Source of the DNA: Thinopyrum elongatum
Lineage: Eukaryota > Streptophyta > Magnoliopsida > Poales > Poaceae
DNA: 64,000 bases
Direction: 5' to 3'
Assembly (NCBI GenBank): GCA_011799875.1
Contig: CM022303.1
Span: forward strand, 427,605,230-427,669,229
Shown here: piece after piece, positions 45,501 to 57,731 of the stretch
Layout: each line of letters opens with the position of its first letter
Position numbering within the stretch: the first letter of the stretch is position 1
Notes under the pieces: model-generated
Told to the model about the DNA's origin: nothing
Databases searched by the model: none
What the model saw: only the letters and a program-made list of their open reading frames with translations
Position numbers and translations under genes: made by a program

Positions 45501-46000
45501 TTAGTAATATGTATTCGACAGAGATCTTCTACATTATCGCCCACAGGTTGGTTTGTTGAACTGTGTGCCCTGACGAGCACACAATTCACAAAAAAAAGAC
45601 CGTATGGGCTGTCTATAATGATCGCACACAATTCTGATTACCGACCTGTTTGCCGGGTATCACACACATCTTGTTACGCTGAATCATTTGTGTTCAACTC
45701 AATCATCGCAAACGGTTCATCGAAGCGAACTGTATGCCGTATATCACACACACCTTGATCTGGCTGCCCATTTCTGTTGTTCTGTCTCATCGCAAATAGT
45801 TCATCCGGACCAACCGTATGCCCCTCATCGCACACGCAACTAAAATCTGAACCGTGTTTGATGTATCATTCATCGCAAACGTTTTGCATCTTTTTTGACG
45901 GTTTTTTTACATCACCGTTTGAGATTAATGCATCACACATAGTTTTGTCAAAGGGTCTCTGATCGTAGTGTCACATTAGCAGCATCCTGCAGTAGTGTTG

Positions 46001-46390
46001 TCCCCTTTCAAATTGGCCACTGTGGGATCCCTTCCCGCCTATGTTTTGGGGGGAGAGGACCGAGGCAACTATAAGTTTAGGCTAGCCACCACCAAGAGGA
46101 GGGGAGAACCTCGTTAACTCATTTCCTCACCAGAGCAAACCTCGCGAGGTTGTTCTTCCCTTGTACTAGTTCATCCTCAGCCCCTCGTGAGGCAAATCCA
46201 CCACAAAGCAGGAGTAGGGTCTTACACCGCAAGGTGGCCCGAACCTGGGTAAACTGCCGAGTCCTTTCTCTTCCTTGTGCATCGAGCTAGGCCATGGGGT
46301 GACGGATTGGTTGGCTGGAGAGGTTGAGTTCTTCGCACACGCCTCAGAGTTTGAACCTTCTCTTGGGTCTGCGAAGCCCTGAATCCGAGA
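46001..46390 (+). mobile_element. LTR starting TGTCGGTG, second part
   Basis: This continues the LTR of 37665-38148 after the CACTA. It contains CCTCGCGAGG and GAACCTGGGTAAACTGCCGA and ends near GAATCCGAGA, where CA would be expected at an intact terminus. At 46391 the sequence changes to the minus-strand Athila-like copy. Without the CACTA the LTR would be about 870 bp. Confidence 0.7.
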
Positions 46391-46661
46391 CCTTTCTTTT
46401 TATTGGAACAAAAGAGTAAAGAAACAAAACTCAAACTACTCTTTATTATATATCTCGCACACGATTACATAGATAGATAGACAGATCACTAAGCAAACAC
46501 TCGAAAAGAAAGGATTCGAACTAAACTTTTATTCAACTAATTCAAAATATGACTAAAGATCGAACTAAGATAAATAAAGGCAAAGATAGTGGTGGTGATA
46601 CGATACCGAGGCACCTCCCCCAAGCTTGGCACAAGCCAAGGGGAGTGCCCATACCATGAAC
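46391..46661 (-). mobile_element. Athila-like copy, 3' internal sequence after the extra ORF
   Basis: Minus-strand sequence corresponds to 33459-33600, including ATATATAATAAAGAGTAGTTTGAG. It contains CACCTCCCCCAAGCTTGGC, a polypurine-like run also present at the end of the extra ORF in the plus copy. The remainder of the element, including its 3' LTR, is not found to the left. Confidence 0.75.
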
Positions 46662-47169
46662 TCAAGTCTCCTTTGGTGATGAAGAAGGAGGTGGTGGTGA
46701 TGAGGTAGTAGCGAGCTTATCCTCCGGTTTCCATGGTAGTGGCTCACCATCATAAGAGGAAGAACGAGTCTCACGAGTCCTGCAACTCGCAGCCAAACTC
46801 ATACCTTTAAACCTTGCCTCATATTCAAAGACTTGGTTTTGGAGATCATAGATTTGGCTTTGCAGAAAGTTGATTTGCTCATTGAGGGTGAAGACGACAT
46901 CCTTCATGGACCGGCCATCCACCTTGAGATCACGGGTGAAATCCATAATCATGAGGTTATTGGCATTGAGTCCGTGCTCCACCACCCCCTTGCACTTGAA
47001 GACCTCTTGCTCCATGGCTTCGAGCCTGGCCTCCACGGTTCCCTTCCCTTTGGGTCCCTGAACATCCCGGATGTGGAGCACCCCCTCACGCATCTCGATG
47101 GTTTGAGGGTGCTTCACCACCTCCGACAAGTAGGGGTTGATTACCCTCTCGAAGAACTTGTCCTTGGAG
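46662..47169 (-). pseudogene. Element-specific ORF of the minus Athila-like copy (split)
   Basis: This is the counterpart of the ORF at 32829-33458, with MSEVVKHPQTIEMREGVLHI, a helical NFLQSQIYDLQNQVFEYEA and YDGEPLPWKPEDK. The first few codons lie at about 49697-49711 on the far side of an inserted LTR element. The insertion is near codon six, so the gene is destroyed. Between this segment and its start, 2.5 kb of foreign LTR sequence runs in the opposite direction. The two copies give a good picture of which residues are kept; function remains unknown. Confidence 0.8.
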
Positions 47170-47174
47170 GGACT

Positions 47175-49693
47175 TGATACGTCTCCAATGTATCAATAAT
47201 TTTTGATTGTTCCATGCTATCATATTATCTTTTTTGGATGTTTTATATGCATTAATATGCTATTTTATATTATTTTTGGGACTAACCTATTAACCTAGTG
47301 CCCAGTGCCAATTTCTGTTTTTCCCCTTGTTTTTGAGTTTTACAGAAAAGGAATATCAAACGGAGTCCAAACGGAATAAAACTTTACGATGATTTTTCTT
47401 GGACTAGAAGACATCCACGGAGTGGGAATTTTTCATTATAAGAACTTGGCTTGTATACTCCAATGATGGGCTTTCTCAAATTGCCCTAGGTCTTCGTGAG
47501 CAAGCGAGTTGGATGCACACCCACTTAGTTTCTTTTTTGAGCTTTCATACACTTATAGCTGTAGTGCATCCGTTGCATGGCAATCCGTACTCACTCACAT
47601 TGATATCTTTTGATGGGCATCTCCATAGCATGTTAATACGCCTAGTTGATGTGAGACTTTCTCCTTCTTTTTATCTTCTCCACAACCACCATATTCTATT
47701 CCACCTATAGTGCTATATCCATGGCTCACGCTCATGTATTGCGTGAAAGTTGAAAAAGTTTGAGAACACCAAAAGTATGAAACAATTGCTTGGCTTGTCA
47801 TCGGGGTTGTGCATGATGAAATACCTTGTGTGATGAAGATGGAGCATAGCCAGACTATATGATTTTGTAGGGATAACTTTCTTTGGCCATGTTATTTTGA
47901 GAAGACATGATTGCTTTATAAGTATGCTTGAAGTATTATTGTTTTTATGTCAGTATTAAACTTTTGTTTTGAATCTTATGGATCTGAATATTCATGCCAC
48001 AATAAAGAAGATTACTTGGATAAATATGTTAGGTAGCATTCCACATATTTTTTTTTGTTTTTATCATTTACCTACTCGAGGACAAGTAGGAATTAAGCTT
48101 GGGGATGCTTGATACGTCTTCAACGTATCTATAATTTTTTATTATACCATGCTATTATATTATTTGTTTAGGATGTTTTATATGCATTAATATGCTATTT
48201 TATATTAATTTTGGGACTAACCTATTAACCTAGAGCCAAGTGCCAGTTTATGTTTTTCCTTGTTTTTGAGTTTTACAGAAAAGCAATATCAAACGGAGTA
48301 CAAATGGAATAAAACTTTACGATGATTTTTCTTGGACCAGAAGACATCCACGGAGCTTGGAGAGGGGGTCAGAAGATGGCCGATGAGGCCACAAGCCTGC
48401 CAGGTGCGCCCTAGGGGGGGGGCGACCTGAGGGCTTGTGGGCCCCTAGGGACTCCTCCAACCCTATTTCTTGTGCTATAAAATCCCAAATATTACCAAAC
48501 CACCAGAAGCGTCCACCAAAATACTTTTCCGCCGCCGCAAGCCTCTCTTCCCGTTAGATCCCATCTTGGGGCCATTTCTAGCATCCTGCCGGAGGGGGAT
48601 TCGATCATGGAGGGCATCTACATCAACCCTATTGCCCTTCCGATGAAGCGTGAGTTGTTTACCCTAGACCTACGGGTCCATAGCTAATAGCTAGATGGCT
48701 TCTTCTCTCTCTTTGATCTTCAATACAATGTTCTCCTCGATGTTCTTGGAGTTCTATCCGATGTAATATTCTTTTGCGGTGTGTTTGTCGAGATCCGATG
48801 AATTGTGGATTGATGATCAGTTTATCTATGCATATTATTTGAGTATTTTCTAAACTCTTTTATGAATGATTAAATATCTTTGTATTTCTCTTCGAATTAT
48901 CAGTTTGGGTTGGCCAACTAGATTGGTATTTCTTGCAATGGGAGAGGTGTTTAGTTTTGGGTTCAATCTTGCGGTGTCCTCACCCAGTGACATAGTAGGG
49001 GTAGCGAGGCACGTATTGTATTGTTGCCATCAAGGGTAAAAAGATGGGGTTGTCATCATATTGCTTGAGTTTATCCCTCTACATCATGTCATCTTACTTA
49101 AGGCGTTACTCCGTTCTTATGAACTTAATACTCCAGATGCATGTTGGATAGCGGTCGATTATGGAGTAATAGTAGTAGATGCAGGCAGGAGTCGGTCTAC
49201 TTGACACGAACGTGATGCCTATATTCATAATCATTGCCTTGGATATCATCATAACTTTGCGCTTTTCTATCAATTGCTCGACAGTAATTTGTTTACCCAC
49301 CATATGTTTTCTTTCAAGAGAGAAGCCTGTAGTGAAACCTATGGCCCCCGGGTCTATTTTCCATCATATATTTTCAGATCTATAAACCAAAAAACCCAAA
49401 AATATCTTGCTGCAATTTATTTATATTTACTTTAGTTTGCCTTTTTATTTATCTTTTATACCTATCTCTATTAGATATCTCTCTAGTTCGACACCGTGAA
49501 GGGATTGACAACCCCTTTTTCGCGTTGAGTGCAAGTGTTTGTTAGTTTGTGCAGGTGCATAGATTGGAGACTTACTTGTGCCTCCTACTTGATTGATACC
49601 TTGGTTCTAAACTGAGGGAAATACTTATCTCTACTTTGCTGCATCACCCTTTCCTCTTCAAGGGAAAAATCAATGCAAGCTCAAGAAGTAGCA
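47175..49693 (+). mobile_element. Internally deleted gypsy element, 2,519 bp
   Basis: It contains the first ~258 bp of an LTR (TGATACGTCTCCAATG..., 47175-47432), then directly the 3' internal region with a polypurine tract, then a complete LTR (48110-49693). The outer ends are TGATACG and GTAGCA. The flanks GGACT (47170-47174) and AGGCT (49694-49698) look like a decayed target duplication, and the split host ORF confirms the insertion point. All gag-pol and the primer binding site are missing. The same family appears in the opposite direction at 60494-64000. Confidence 0.85.
48110..49693 (+). mobile_element. Complete 3' LTR of the deleted element, 1,584 bp
   Basis: It begins TGATACGTCTTCAACGTATC after the tract AAGCTTGGGGATGC and ends CTCAAGAAGTAGCA. 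It is nearly the same length as the LTR at 60494-62075. Its first 250 bp differ from the partial 5' LTR at a noticeable number of sites. Confidence 0.88.
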
Positions 49694-49919
49694 AGGCTCG
49701 GAGCGGCCATGGCGATCTAGATCTATCAGAAAATAGCAAGAAAGAAGAACAGAAGATTTCTCGGCGATACGGTGGTCAATACGTTCGGGGGGTATATAAA
49801 GATTTTTTATCTTGGGAAACAAGCAAAACGACGGGAAACCGGAGTCGGGAAGGTGCCCGAGGTGGGCACAACCCACCAGGGCGCGCCAGGCAAGCCAGGC
49901 GCCCCCTGGTGTCTTGTGC
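49694..49919 (-). mobile_element. Athila-like copy, leader between pol and the extra ORF
   Basis: On the minus strand it corresponds to 32640-32840, including the start codon context GATCTAGATCGCCATGG of the extra ORF. The rest continues at 54009-54136 beyond the solo LTR. Confidence 0.8.
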
Positions 49920-51939
49920 TGTAACACCCCCAGTGGTTAGCCACAGTAATCACTTTTGATAATGACAAGTCAGCATGATTAACCGTGCCAAATTATCATT
50001 TGCATCATATTGCATTTTAACTCCTAACTCAAATATTCAAAATAAATAAAAGTGGAAAATAAAAGTTGTTCCAACACAGAAACTAAAATGTTCAATAAAT
50101 AGCAAATATTACAGAGACTATTCTAAAATTGTAACCAATTATTAATAAATTAATTACGTGACTCTAACATTACCAAAACAGTTAGGATTAATACATTTTA
50201 TTTATTATAAAATTTGTGTGAACTCCAATTGTCTCCAAACCAATTTTTGGCAGTAGTAGATAATGCCTAGCAATTAATGGAACAAGTGCCATATTTTACA
50301 GAAGTCATTTTGAGGCCTAACTAATTACAAAACAGAAAATAAGAATAAATACAAAGAAAAAGAGAAAACAGAAAAGCTAAAAGAAAAAAAAGGAACCCCC
50401 CCTCGCTAGGCCTCAGCCCAGCTGGCCACTGGGCTAGCCAGGCCGGCCCAGCCGGCACCCCACTCCCCTCCTCCATATCCCCACCAGGGGGAAACCCTAA
50501 TCCCCGTCACCCCCCCACTCCCTCGATCCCCTTCTCCCCCTCTCTTGTTCTGGATCGGGCCGAGCCTCGATCGTCGTGCGCCGACGCCGACGCCCGTCCC
50601 CGACGCCGCGCTCGCCGCCCTCGTCCCCGTCGCCTACGCCCGACGCCGCCCGGCCGCCGGATCACCCGCCACCTCGCATCACCGTCTCCTCCCCGCCCGG
50701 CTTCCCCGAGCCTCACCGGCCGTTCCCCTGCATCGCCGGTGAGGCCCTCCGGCCTCCTCCTTCCCCCCCACCCCCGCCTGACCCGCTCGCGTCCGCACCG
50801 CACTCGCCTCGCCCCTCGCACCCATGACGCCGCGGCTGCTGCGGCTCCTCCACCGCACGCGCCGCCCGCGCGCGTCGACCGCGCCCTCCCTCTCTCTCTG
50901 CTTGTGCGCGCACGCGCACACCACCGCACGCCGCGCCGGCCCCTCCTGCCGTACCGCTCGCCGCCACCCCGTCCTCGCTACGCCACCACTCGCATGGTCG
51001 CCTGCCCCCGCGCGAGGCCCCGCCTCGGCCAGCCACTGCGCCCCGCACGCGCTCGCACCCCTCCAGCACCTGCTGCCGCCGCTCGCCTGGATCGCACCCG
51101 CACGCAGCCCGCCTCGCCGCTCGCCTCGCCCCTCATCGCCGGCCAGCGCCCGGGCTCGCCCTGGCCGCGCCGAGTGCCCGCGCGCTCACGGCTCTGGCTG
51201 GCGCCCACGCGCCCGCTCGCCCGCAGTGGCCTTGTGCCACTGCCAGGTGGGGCCCGACGCCCCTAAGGCCAATGACATGTGGGGCCTAGCCCGAGAACGT
51301 TTAAAAAAATGAATTTTTTAATAAAATAAATATTTAGTTAATTAATTAATTAATTAGTGAATTAATTAAGTTTATTAAATCTGATTAAGTTAATCCAATT
51401 AATTAGTTAGTCTAATTAAGCAGTAATTAAATTAGTTAAACCCTAATTAACTGAACAGAGTATGACAGGTGTGACCCACTTGTCAGGTTGACCCAGTCAA
51501 CTGCACTGTTGACTGCTGATGTTAGCATGATGTCATGCTGACGTCATCAATTACTATTCTGGATAATGTTGATTTAAAATAAATAAATAAATTCAGAAAA
51601 TCAATAAAACTTTGAAAAATCATATAAAATAATCCGTAGCTCAAATCGAAAAATTTTGTACATGAAAGTTGCTCAGAATTTTGAGACGAATCCGAATACG
51701 CGGTCCGTTCGTCTGTCACACGTCCCTAACTATCCGAACATGGAACCGTTCCCCTCCGGTCATCTGTCTGACAAATGTCCGGAACCGGGAAAACATTCCC
51801 GGATGGATTCCCCCTTCCTCGGTGACGTGCAACCATACGTTAGGACACACCCGGCACTGCATATTGTCATGTCGTACATTGTGTTGCTCATATTTGCTGT
51901 GTATTTATACTGTTTCCTCCCCCTCTTCTCTCTCGTTAG

Positions 51940-52023
51940 ACCCCGACGCAGTTCCCGGTACCGACGCAGCTCAGGAGCCCGACGACACCATTGACGACCT
52001 TGCCCTTGCCGCCGAGCAACCAG
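51940..52023 (+). other. Exon-like acidic segment in the long LTR (right copy)
   Basis: It lies after CTTCTCTCTCGTTAG, a pyrimidine tract with AG, and before CAACCAG|GCAAGC. The 84 bp keep the same phase as the 102-bp counterpart at 994-1095 and encode DAAQEPDDTIDDLALAAEQ. A later acceptor-like TTTCTTTTTCTCCCCATATCAG at about 53570-53591 could mark a following exon, but its reading frame is not settled. Confidence 0.4.
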
Positions 52024-52335
52024 GCAAGCACCCCCCTTTTTGAGCATACCGATATCGCCTATTCTTTCCCTCTCATGCTTGCATTAGAATTGCTGCTGCT
52101 ACTGCTTTACCTATTCTGATGCATAGCCTGTTTATTGTAACCTGCTATTGAAACCTTACCTGCTTATCCTAAACTGCTTAGTATAGGCTGGGTAGAGACC
52201 CACTAGAGAACCCCACTTTGTCCCTTGTTGCCCCGCTGGATTATCAGAAGACCCGATCGACGGTATCAAAGACAGGCCCCGGCACCGCACATCACCCCCC
52301 TTAGTTGTAACGACACTTCAGCGTTACTATCGAGT

Positions 52336-52545
52336 GCCGAGGGTGAAACCTCTTGTAGAATTTCTGATGTTAACTCTGTAGAGTAGCTATTCGGTCGTGG
52401 TCATCGAGGGTGATTCCTCCTTCTCCACTTCTGATACGACCCTGTCGTGCAACACACCAAGTGTGAACCCATCGAGGGTGATCCCTCCTAAGTTCACCTT
52501 GATGGTTACATCGAGTAGGAATCTAACGAGGGTGATACCTCGGAT
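52336..52545 (+). repeat. Four spaced CGAGGGTGATNCCTC motifs
   Basis: The motif CGAGGGTGAT or a variant starts near 52339, 52405, 52471 and 52526, with spacing 66, 66 and 55 bp. Each can fold into a GAGG/CCTC hairpin. The arrangement is the mirror of that in the left LTR copy. Confidence 0.75.
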
Positions 52546-53537
52546 TCCCCTGATGTTATGGACACACAGATACTTGGACCTTACACTGTTTCTTGGAAAG
52601 GCGGATCGACCCTGAGGGGTACCCGCGTGCGCCTAAGTGGCGAGTGTTGTGAAGACGGGTTGCCTGTATGGTGCCCGACTGATGAATACGAGGCGTGGCC
52701 GGGCATTCTTGGCCCTTGCCGCAAGTCCTCGAGATGGGGCGACGAGGTCACATCGATCGTGAGTCTCTGCTCGTTTTCCGCAAGCCCCTAGTCCACTAAC
52801 GATTTGGATATTTGTTCCAAGTAGGCCTCAGGCCTGATAGCACTAACCATCACGTGGGCATAGTATGGGCATTCTGCATCGTAACATCAGCCGAAAGCTC
52901 TGTCAGACATCCAGTTCAGCATTGCGGCCGGGACGGACCGGCGCCCTCCTGGTGCCTGGCTTCACCCCGCTCGCAATGACCCGGAGTGCACATGGCGATG
53001 GCCCAAGACCCCTGAGCGCTTAGGATGTAGACCGGCGGGGACCTCTCTGCTGAGCTGTAGGTAGGGTTGCGGTGTATCGTTTGGCCGAGGCCGGGCATGA
53101 CCCAGGAAAGTGTGTCCGGACGGAGTTAAGCGAGCGTGGTGGGTAAGTTGGTGCACCCCTGCAGGGAAGAAAACTTCTCCTACGGTAAAGGACACTCGGA
53201 GTTGTATCCCGATCGATACAACTAGAATTGGATACTATGGCTCTGGGATTGCTTCTCACAGGGAGTCAAGAAGTGATCTCAGGACGAGGTTGATGATTGT
53301 ATGGCTCTGGGATTGCTTTCTCGCAGGGAGTCGAGAAAGGATCTCTGGGTGAGGTTGATATCATTACTGCTACATTATATTGTATTGTTCTACTCTCTTC
53401 TATTGCTGCAAGACCGCTGAAGATGCTAGTCTTCGATAGGACTAGGCCTTCTCTCTATTCTGGCATTTCTGCAGCCTAGTCCACATATACAGCCTTCCTT
53501 TGATAATGTTGCATATGTAGTGTAGATCCTTGCTTGC

Positions 53538-53557
53538 TGAGTACTTTGGAGTACTCA
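53538..53557. other. Perfect 8-bp inverted repeat in the LTR
   Basis: TGAGTACT TTGG AGTACTCA forms a hairpin with a four-base loop, about 35 bp before the acceptor-like pyrimidine tract. Confidence 0.7.
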
Positions 53558-54136
53558 CGGTTGCTTTGCTTTCTTTTTCTCCCCATATCAGTTTTTCGTG
53601 ACCATATGACGGAGCCCCGGATACAGCTGCCTCCGCCGACGATCGCTACCTCTACCCCGAGGGAGGATACTACTATGAGTTGGCTGACGACCAGGAGTAG
53701 GATCAGAGGGTCCCAGGCAGGAGGCCTGCGCCTTTTGATCGTAGTATTTTATTTTGCCCCGCCTTTCTTAAGGCCTTTCTGTTTCTCTTTTATGTCTGTA
53801 CGCAGATTTCTGATGCTTCCGCTGACGCTTGTATGCCATCGAGTTATGTATTCGAGCCCTCGAGGCCCTGGCTTGTAATATAAAGCTTGTATGACTTTAT
53901 TTATGTTCTAGAGTTGTGTTGTGATATCTTCTCGTGAGTCCTTAGGCTTGATCGTGTGCATTTGCGTGTATGATTAGTGCATGATTGAGCCGGGGGCGTC
54001 ACATGTGCCCTCCTCAGTTGCCTTCCGGGTTGTTTCTTATTTTCCTAATTTTTGTAATATGCCAAAACTGACAGAAAATATTTTTGCGGATTTTTCAGAT
54101 TCCGTTTATTTACCGTATCACGTACCTCCACTTTTT

Positions 54137-55760
54137 TCATGATTCTAGAGTGTTCCGGAAGGTTTCTTTTATGTGTTCCTCCGGTGTCATGGTTTGAATA
54201 ATATTGCTTTCAACGTTAATAGGCATATCTGAGATATAGTGTTTAATTCTTTGCCCATTGACTACCTTCGGGTTAGTACCTTCGGCATTATTTATTTTGA
54301 TAGCTCCAGAACCATAAACCTCTTCGACAATATATGGTCCTTCCCATTTGGAGAGAAGTTTTCCTGCAAAAAATCTAAAATGAGAGTTGTACAAAAGAAC
54401 ATATTCACCCACTTTGAATTCCCGCATTTGGATTCTTTTGTCATGCCATCTTTTAACCTTTTCTGTAAATAATTTGGCATTTTCATAAGCTTGGGTTCTC
54501 CATTCATCTAGCGAGCTAATATCAAATAACCTCTTTTCTCCGGCAAGTTTGAAATCATAGTTGAGTTCTTTAATTGCCCAATATGCTTTATGTTCTGACT
54601 CAAGAGGCAAATGACAAGCTTTTCCATAAACCATTTTATAGGGAGACATACCCATATGATTTTTATAAGCTGTTCTGTAGGCCCAAAGTGCATCATCCAA
54701 TTTCTTAGACCAATTCTTTCGGGACCTATTGACAGTCTTTTGCTAAGCTCAACTTGACCACTAGATTGAGGGTGATAGGGTCATGCAATTCTATGGTTGA
54801 CTTTATATTTAGCAAGAATTTTACGGAAAGCACCATGAATAAAGTGTGAACCACCATCAGTCATTAAATATCTAGGGACTCCAAACCTTGGGAAAATAAC
54901 GTCTTTAAGCATTTTAATGGAAGTGTTATGATCAGCACTACTAGTTGTAATAGCTTCTACCCACTTAGTAACATAATCAACATCAACCAAAATATGAGTA
55001 TAGCCATTAGAGGATGGAAAAGGTCCCATATAATCAAAACCCCAAACATCAAATGGCTCAACAGCAAGTGAATAATTCATAGGCATTTCCTGACGCTTAC
55101 CAATATTGCCAATTCTTTGACATTCATCACAAGATAAAACAAACTAACAGGCATCCTTGAAGAGAATAGGCCAATAAAAACCAGATTGCAATACCTTATG
55201 AGCAGTCCTATCTCCCGCATGATGTCCTCCATAAGCTTCGGAATGACATTTCCGTAGGATTTGTCCCTGTTCATGCTTAGGTACACAACGTCTAATAATA
55301 CCATCTACTCCTTCTTTATAAAGGTGCGGGTCATCCCAAAAGTAATGTCTTAAATCATAGAAGAATTTTTTTCTTTTGTTGGTATGTGAAACTAGGTGGT
55401 ATGTATTTAGCAACAATATAGTTAGCACAGTCAGCATACCAAGGGGTGTTATGAGAAACATTTATTGCAGCTAGTTGTTCATCAGGAAAACTATCTTCAA
55501 TAGGTAGTCGGTCATCAAGAATATTTTCTAACCTAGACAAGTTATCAGCTACGGGGTTCTCAGCTCCTTTTCTATCAGTAATATGTATATCAAATTCTTG
55601 TAGCAACAGAACCCACCTAATGCGTCTAGGTTTAGCATCTTTCTTTTCCATAAGATATTTTATAGCAGCATGATCAGTGTGAAAAATTACTTTGGAATCA
55701 AGAATGTCTGAATTTATCACAAGCAAACACAACTGCTAAAAATTCTTATTCATTTGTAGC
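54137..55760 (-). pseudogene. Athila-like pol, RNase H and integrase part (minus copy)
   Basis: From right to left are RNase H ([17 protein letters not shown]), the integrase zinc motif ([12 protein letters not shown] ... SCDECQRIG) and the core with [10 protein letters not shown] and LMTDGGSHF. A stop and shift follow near 54780, then GQVELSK, a further shift, and the C-terminal frame 54700-54137 (DDALWAYRTAYKNHMGMS to TFRNTLES). An in-frame TAG interrupts the zinc region near 55144. At least four frame changes occur in this part. It retains the segment DDALWAY that the plus copy has lost. Confidence 0.92.
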
Positions 55761-57686
55761 ATAATTTCTTTGGGCACTGTCTAGAGTTTTGCTAGCATAA
55801 TGAATAACATTTAACTTCTTATCAACTCTTTGTCCTAGAACATCACCAATAGCATAATCACTAACATCACACATAGTTTCAAAAGGCAAGTTCCAATCAG
55901 GTGGTTGAACAATAGGTGCAGAAGTTAAGGCTTTCTTAAGTGTTTCAAAGGCTTCTACACAATCATCATCAAAAACAAAGGGAACATCCTTTTGTAAAAG
56001 ATTTGTAAGAGGCCTAGAAATTTTAGAGAAGTCTTTAATAAACCTCCTATAGAAACTAGCATGACCAAGAAAACTACGAATACCTTTAATATCTTTAGGA
56101 CATGGCATTTTCTCAATTGCATCAACTTTAGCTTTATCCACCTCAATACCTTGTTCATAAATTTTATGCCCCAAGACAATACCTTCATTAACCATAAAGT
56201 GGCACTTCTCGCAGTTCAAGACAAGATTAGTTTGCTCACATCTCTGCAAAAACTCGATCAAGGTTGCTTAAGCAATCATCAAAAGAAGTTCCATAAACGG
56301 AAAATTCATCCGTGAAAACCTCAATCATCTTTTCACAAAAATCAGAGAATATAGTAGTCATACATATTTGAAAGGTGGCAGGTGCATTCCATAAACCAAA
56401 AGGCATACGCCTATAAGCATAAGTTCCAAAAGGACAAGTAAAGGTGGTTTTCTCTTGATTAGGTTGTGAAACTGGTATTTGAGAGAAACCAGAATATCCA
56501 TCAAGAAAACAAAAGTGTGTGTGCTTAGATATTCCTTCTAGCATTTGGTCAATAAAAGGCGGAGGGTAATGATCTTTTCTAGTAGCTTTATTTAACTTTC
56601 TAAAATCAATTACCATTCTATAGCCAGTGACAATTTTTGTGGAATAAGTTCATTTTTATCATTAGGAACAACAGTAATACCTTCCTTCTTAGGGACACAA
56701 TGAATGGGACTTACCCATCTACTATCAGCTATGGGATAGATAATACCTGCTTCCAGAAGCTTTAATATTTCAGTTCTTACCACATGTTTCATCTTAGGAT
56801 TCAAACATTGTTGGTGATCAACAACGGGTTTAGCATCAAGTTCCATATTAATCTTGTGCTGACAGAGAGTGGGACTAATGCCCTTAAGATCATCAAGAGT
56901 GTATCCAATAGCAGCTCGGTGCTTTTTCAGAATTTTCAATAATCTTTCTTCTTCATGTTCTGAAAGGTTAGCACTAATAATAACATGATATATCTTTTTC
57001 TCATCTCAATAAGCATATTTTGAAGTGTCAGGCAATTGTTTTAATTCAAACACAGGATCATGTTTAGGTGGAGGAGGACCTCCTAGAGTTTCAATAGGCA
57101 AATTGTGTCTAAGCAGGGGTCATTTTTTAAAGAAGATTTTATCTATTTTATCTATTTCATTTCTTTCATGCTTATGCATATCGTTTTCATGGTCTAGCAA
57201 ATATTGTTCGAGTGGATCAGTAGAAGGCACGGCAATAGAAGCAGGACAAATTATTTCATCCTTACTAGGTGATTCTTTATCACGAGGTTGTCTACTAAAC
57301 TTAGAGAAATTAAATTCATGAGACTCATCACCAAAGTTAACACTGACAGTTTGTTTATGACAACCTATGGTAGCATTGACAGTGTTCAAGAAAGGTCTAC
57401 CAAAGATAATGGGACAAAAGTCATCTTGTGGGGAACCAAGAACCAGAAAATCAGTAGGATATTTTACTTTCCCACACAAGACTTCAACTTCTCTAACAAT
57501 CCCAAGTGGTGTGATGGTGTCTCTATTAGCAAGTTTAATAGTAACATCTATGTCTTCTATTTCAGCGGGCGCTATATCATTCATAATTTCTTGGTATAAG
57601 GTAAAAGGAATAGAACTCACATGAGCACCTAAGTCACATAAACCATGATAACAATGATATCCTATTTTGACTGAGACAACATGCAT
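55746..57686 (-). pseudogene. Athila-like pol, protease and RT part (minus copy)
   Basis: The protease motif CDLGAHVSSIPF lies at about 57630. RT follows in pieces: AGIIYPIADSRWVSPIHCV (frame 56939-56610), IDFRKLNKATRKDHYP to GYSGFSQIPV (56616-56236) and EKCHFMVNEGIVLGHKI (56261-55746). The catalytic box reads EVFTDEFSVYG near 56300-56330, so the second Asp is Glu. Frameshifts lie between the pieces and a stop follows NEIDKIDKIFFKK at 57120. The copy cannot make a working RT. Confidence 0.92.
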
Positions 57687-57731
57687 GCCAACAACAGGTC
57701 TATGTTTATCTTTTTCATCGGGTTTAGCAAT

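Larger units (their letters stand above)
38149..45997. mobile_element. CACTA transposon, 7,849 bp, inserted in an LTR
   Basis: The left end is CACTAGTACGCATCGG and the right end, inverted, is CACTACTGCAGGATGC. The triplet TTG flanks both (38146-38148 and 45998-46000). Subterminal motifs of the TCGCACACGGTT type fill about 38170-38900 and 45380-45960. It carries one Transposase_24/Ulp1-like gene on the minus strand but no visible TNP2-type transposase, so it is probably non-autonomous. Confidence 0.9.
49920..54003 (+). mobile_element. Solo LTR, 4,084 bp, perfect target duplication
   Basis: The ends are TGTAACACCCCC and, inverted, TGTGACGCCCCC. TGTGC flanks both (49915-49919 and 54004-54008). 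Inside are a GC-rich core (about 50400-51300), AT-rich sequence, a TATA-like TGTATTTATAC at about 51900 and spaced hairpin motifs. There is no primer site, gag or pol, so it is a solo LTR left by recombination between two LTRs. Frames of up to 175 codons in the core look like composition effects. The family is shared with 1-3219; I do not assign a name. Confidence 0.92.

Noticed and set aside
38149..45970. Alternative right end of the CACTA at GATCGTAGTG (45970)
   Set aside because: Only the end at 45997 gives a matching TTG duplication with the left side.
50507..51312. Long overlapping frames of up to 175 codons in the GC-rich part of the solo LTR
   Set aside because: They occur in several frames on both strands at once, are made of Arg, Pro, Ala and Gly, and show no domain. 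GC-rich DNA with few stop codons explains them.
53592..53700. Second exon of the LTR gene ending in GGYYYELADDQE
   Set aside because: The frame is attractive but has an upstream TGA, and the phase from the first exon-like segment would use another frame. Left as a hint only.
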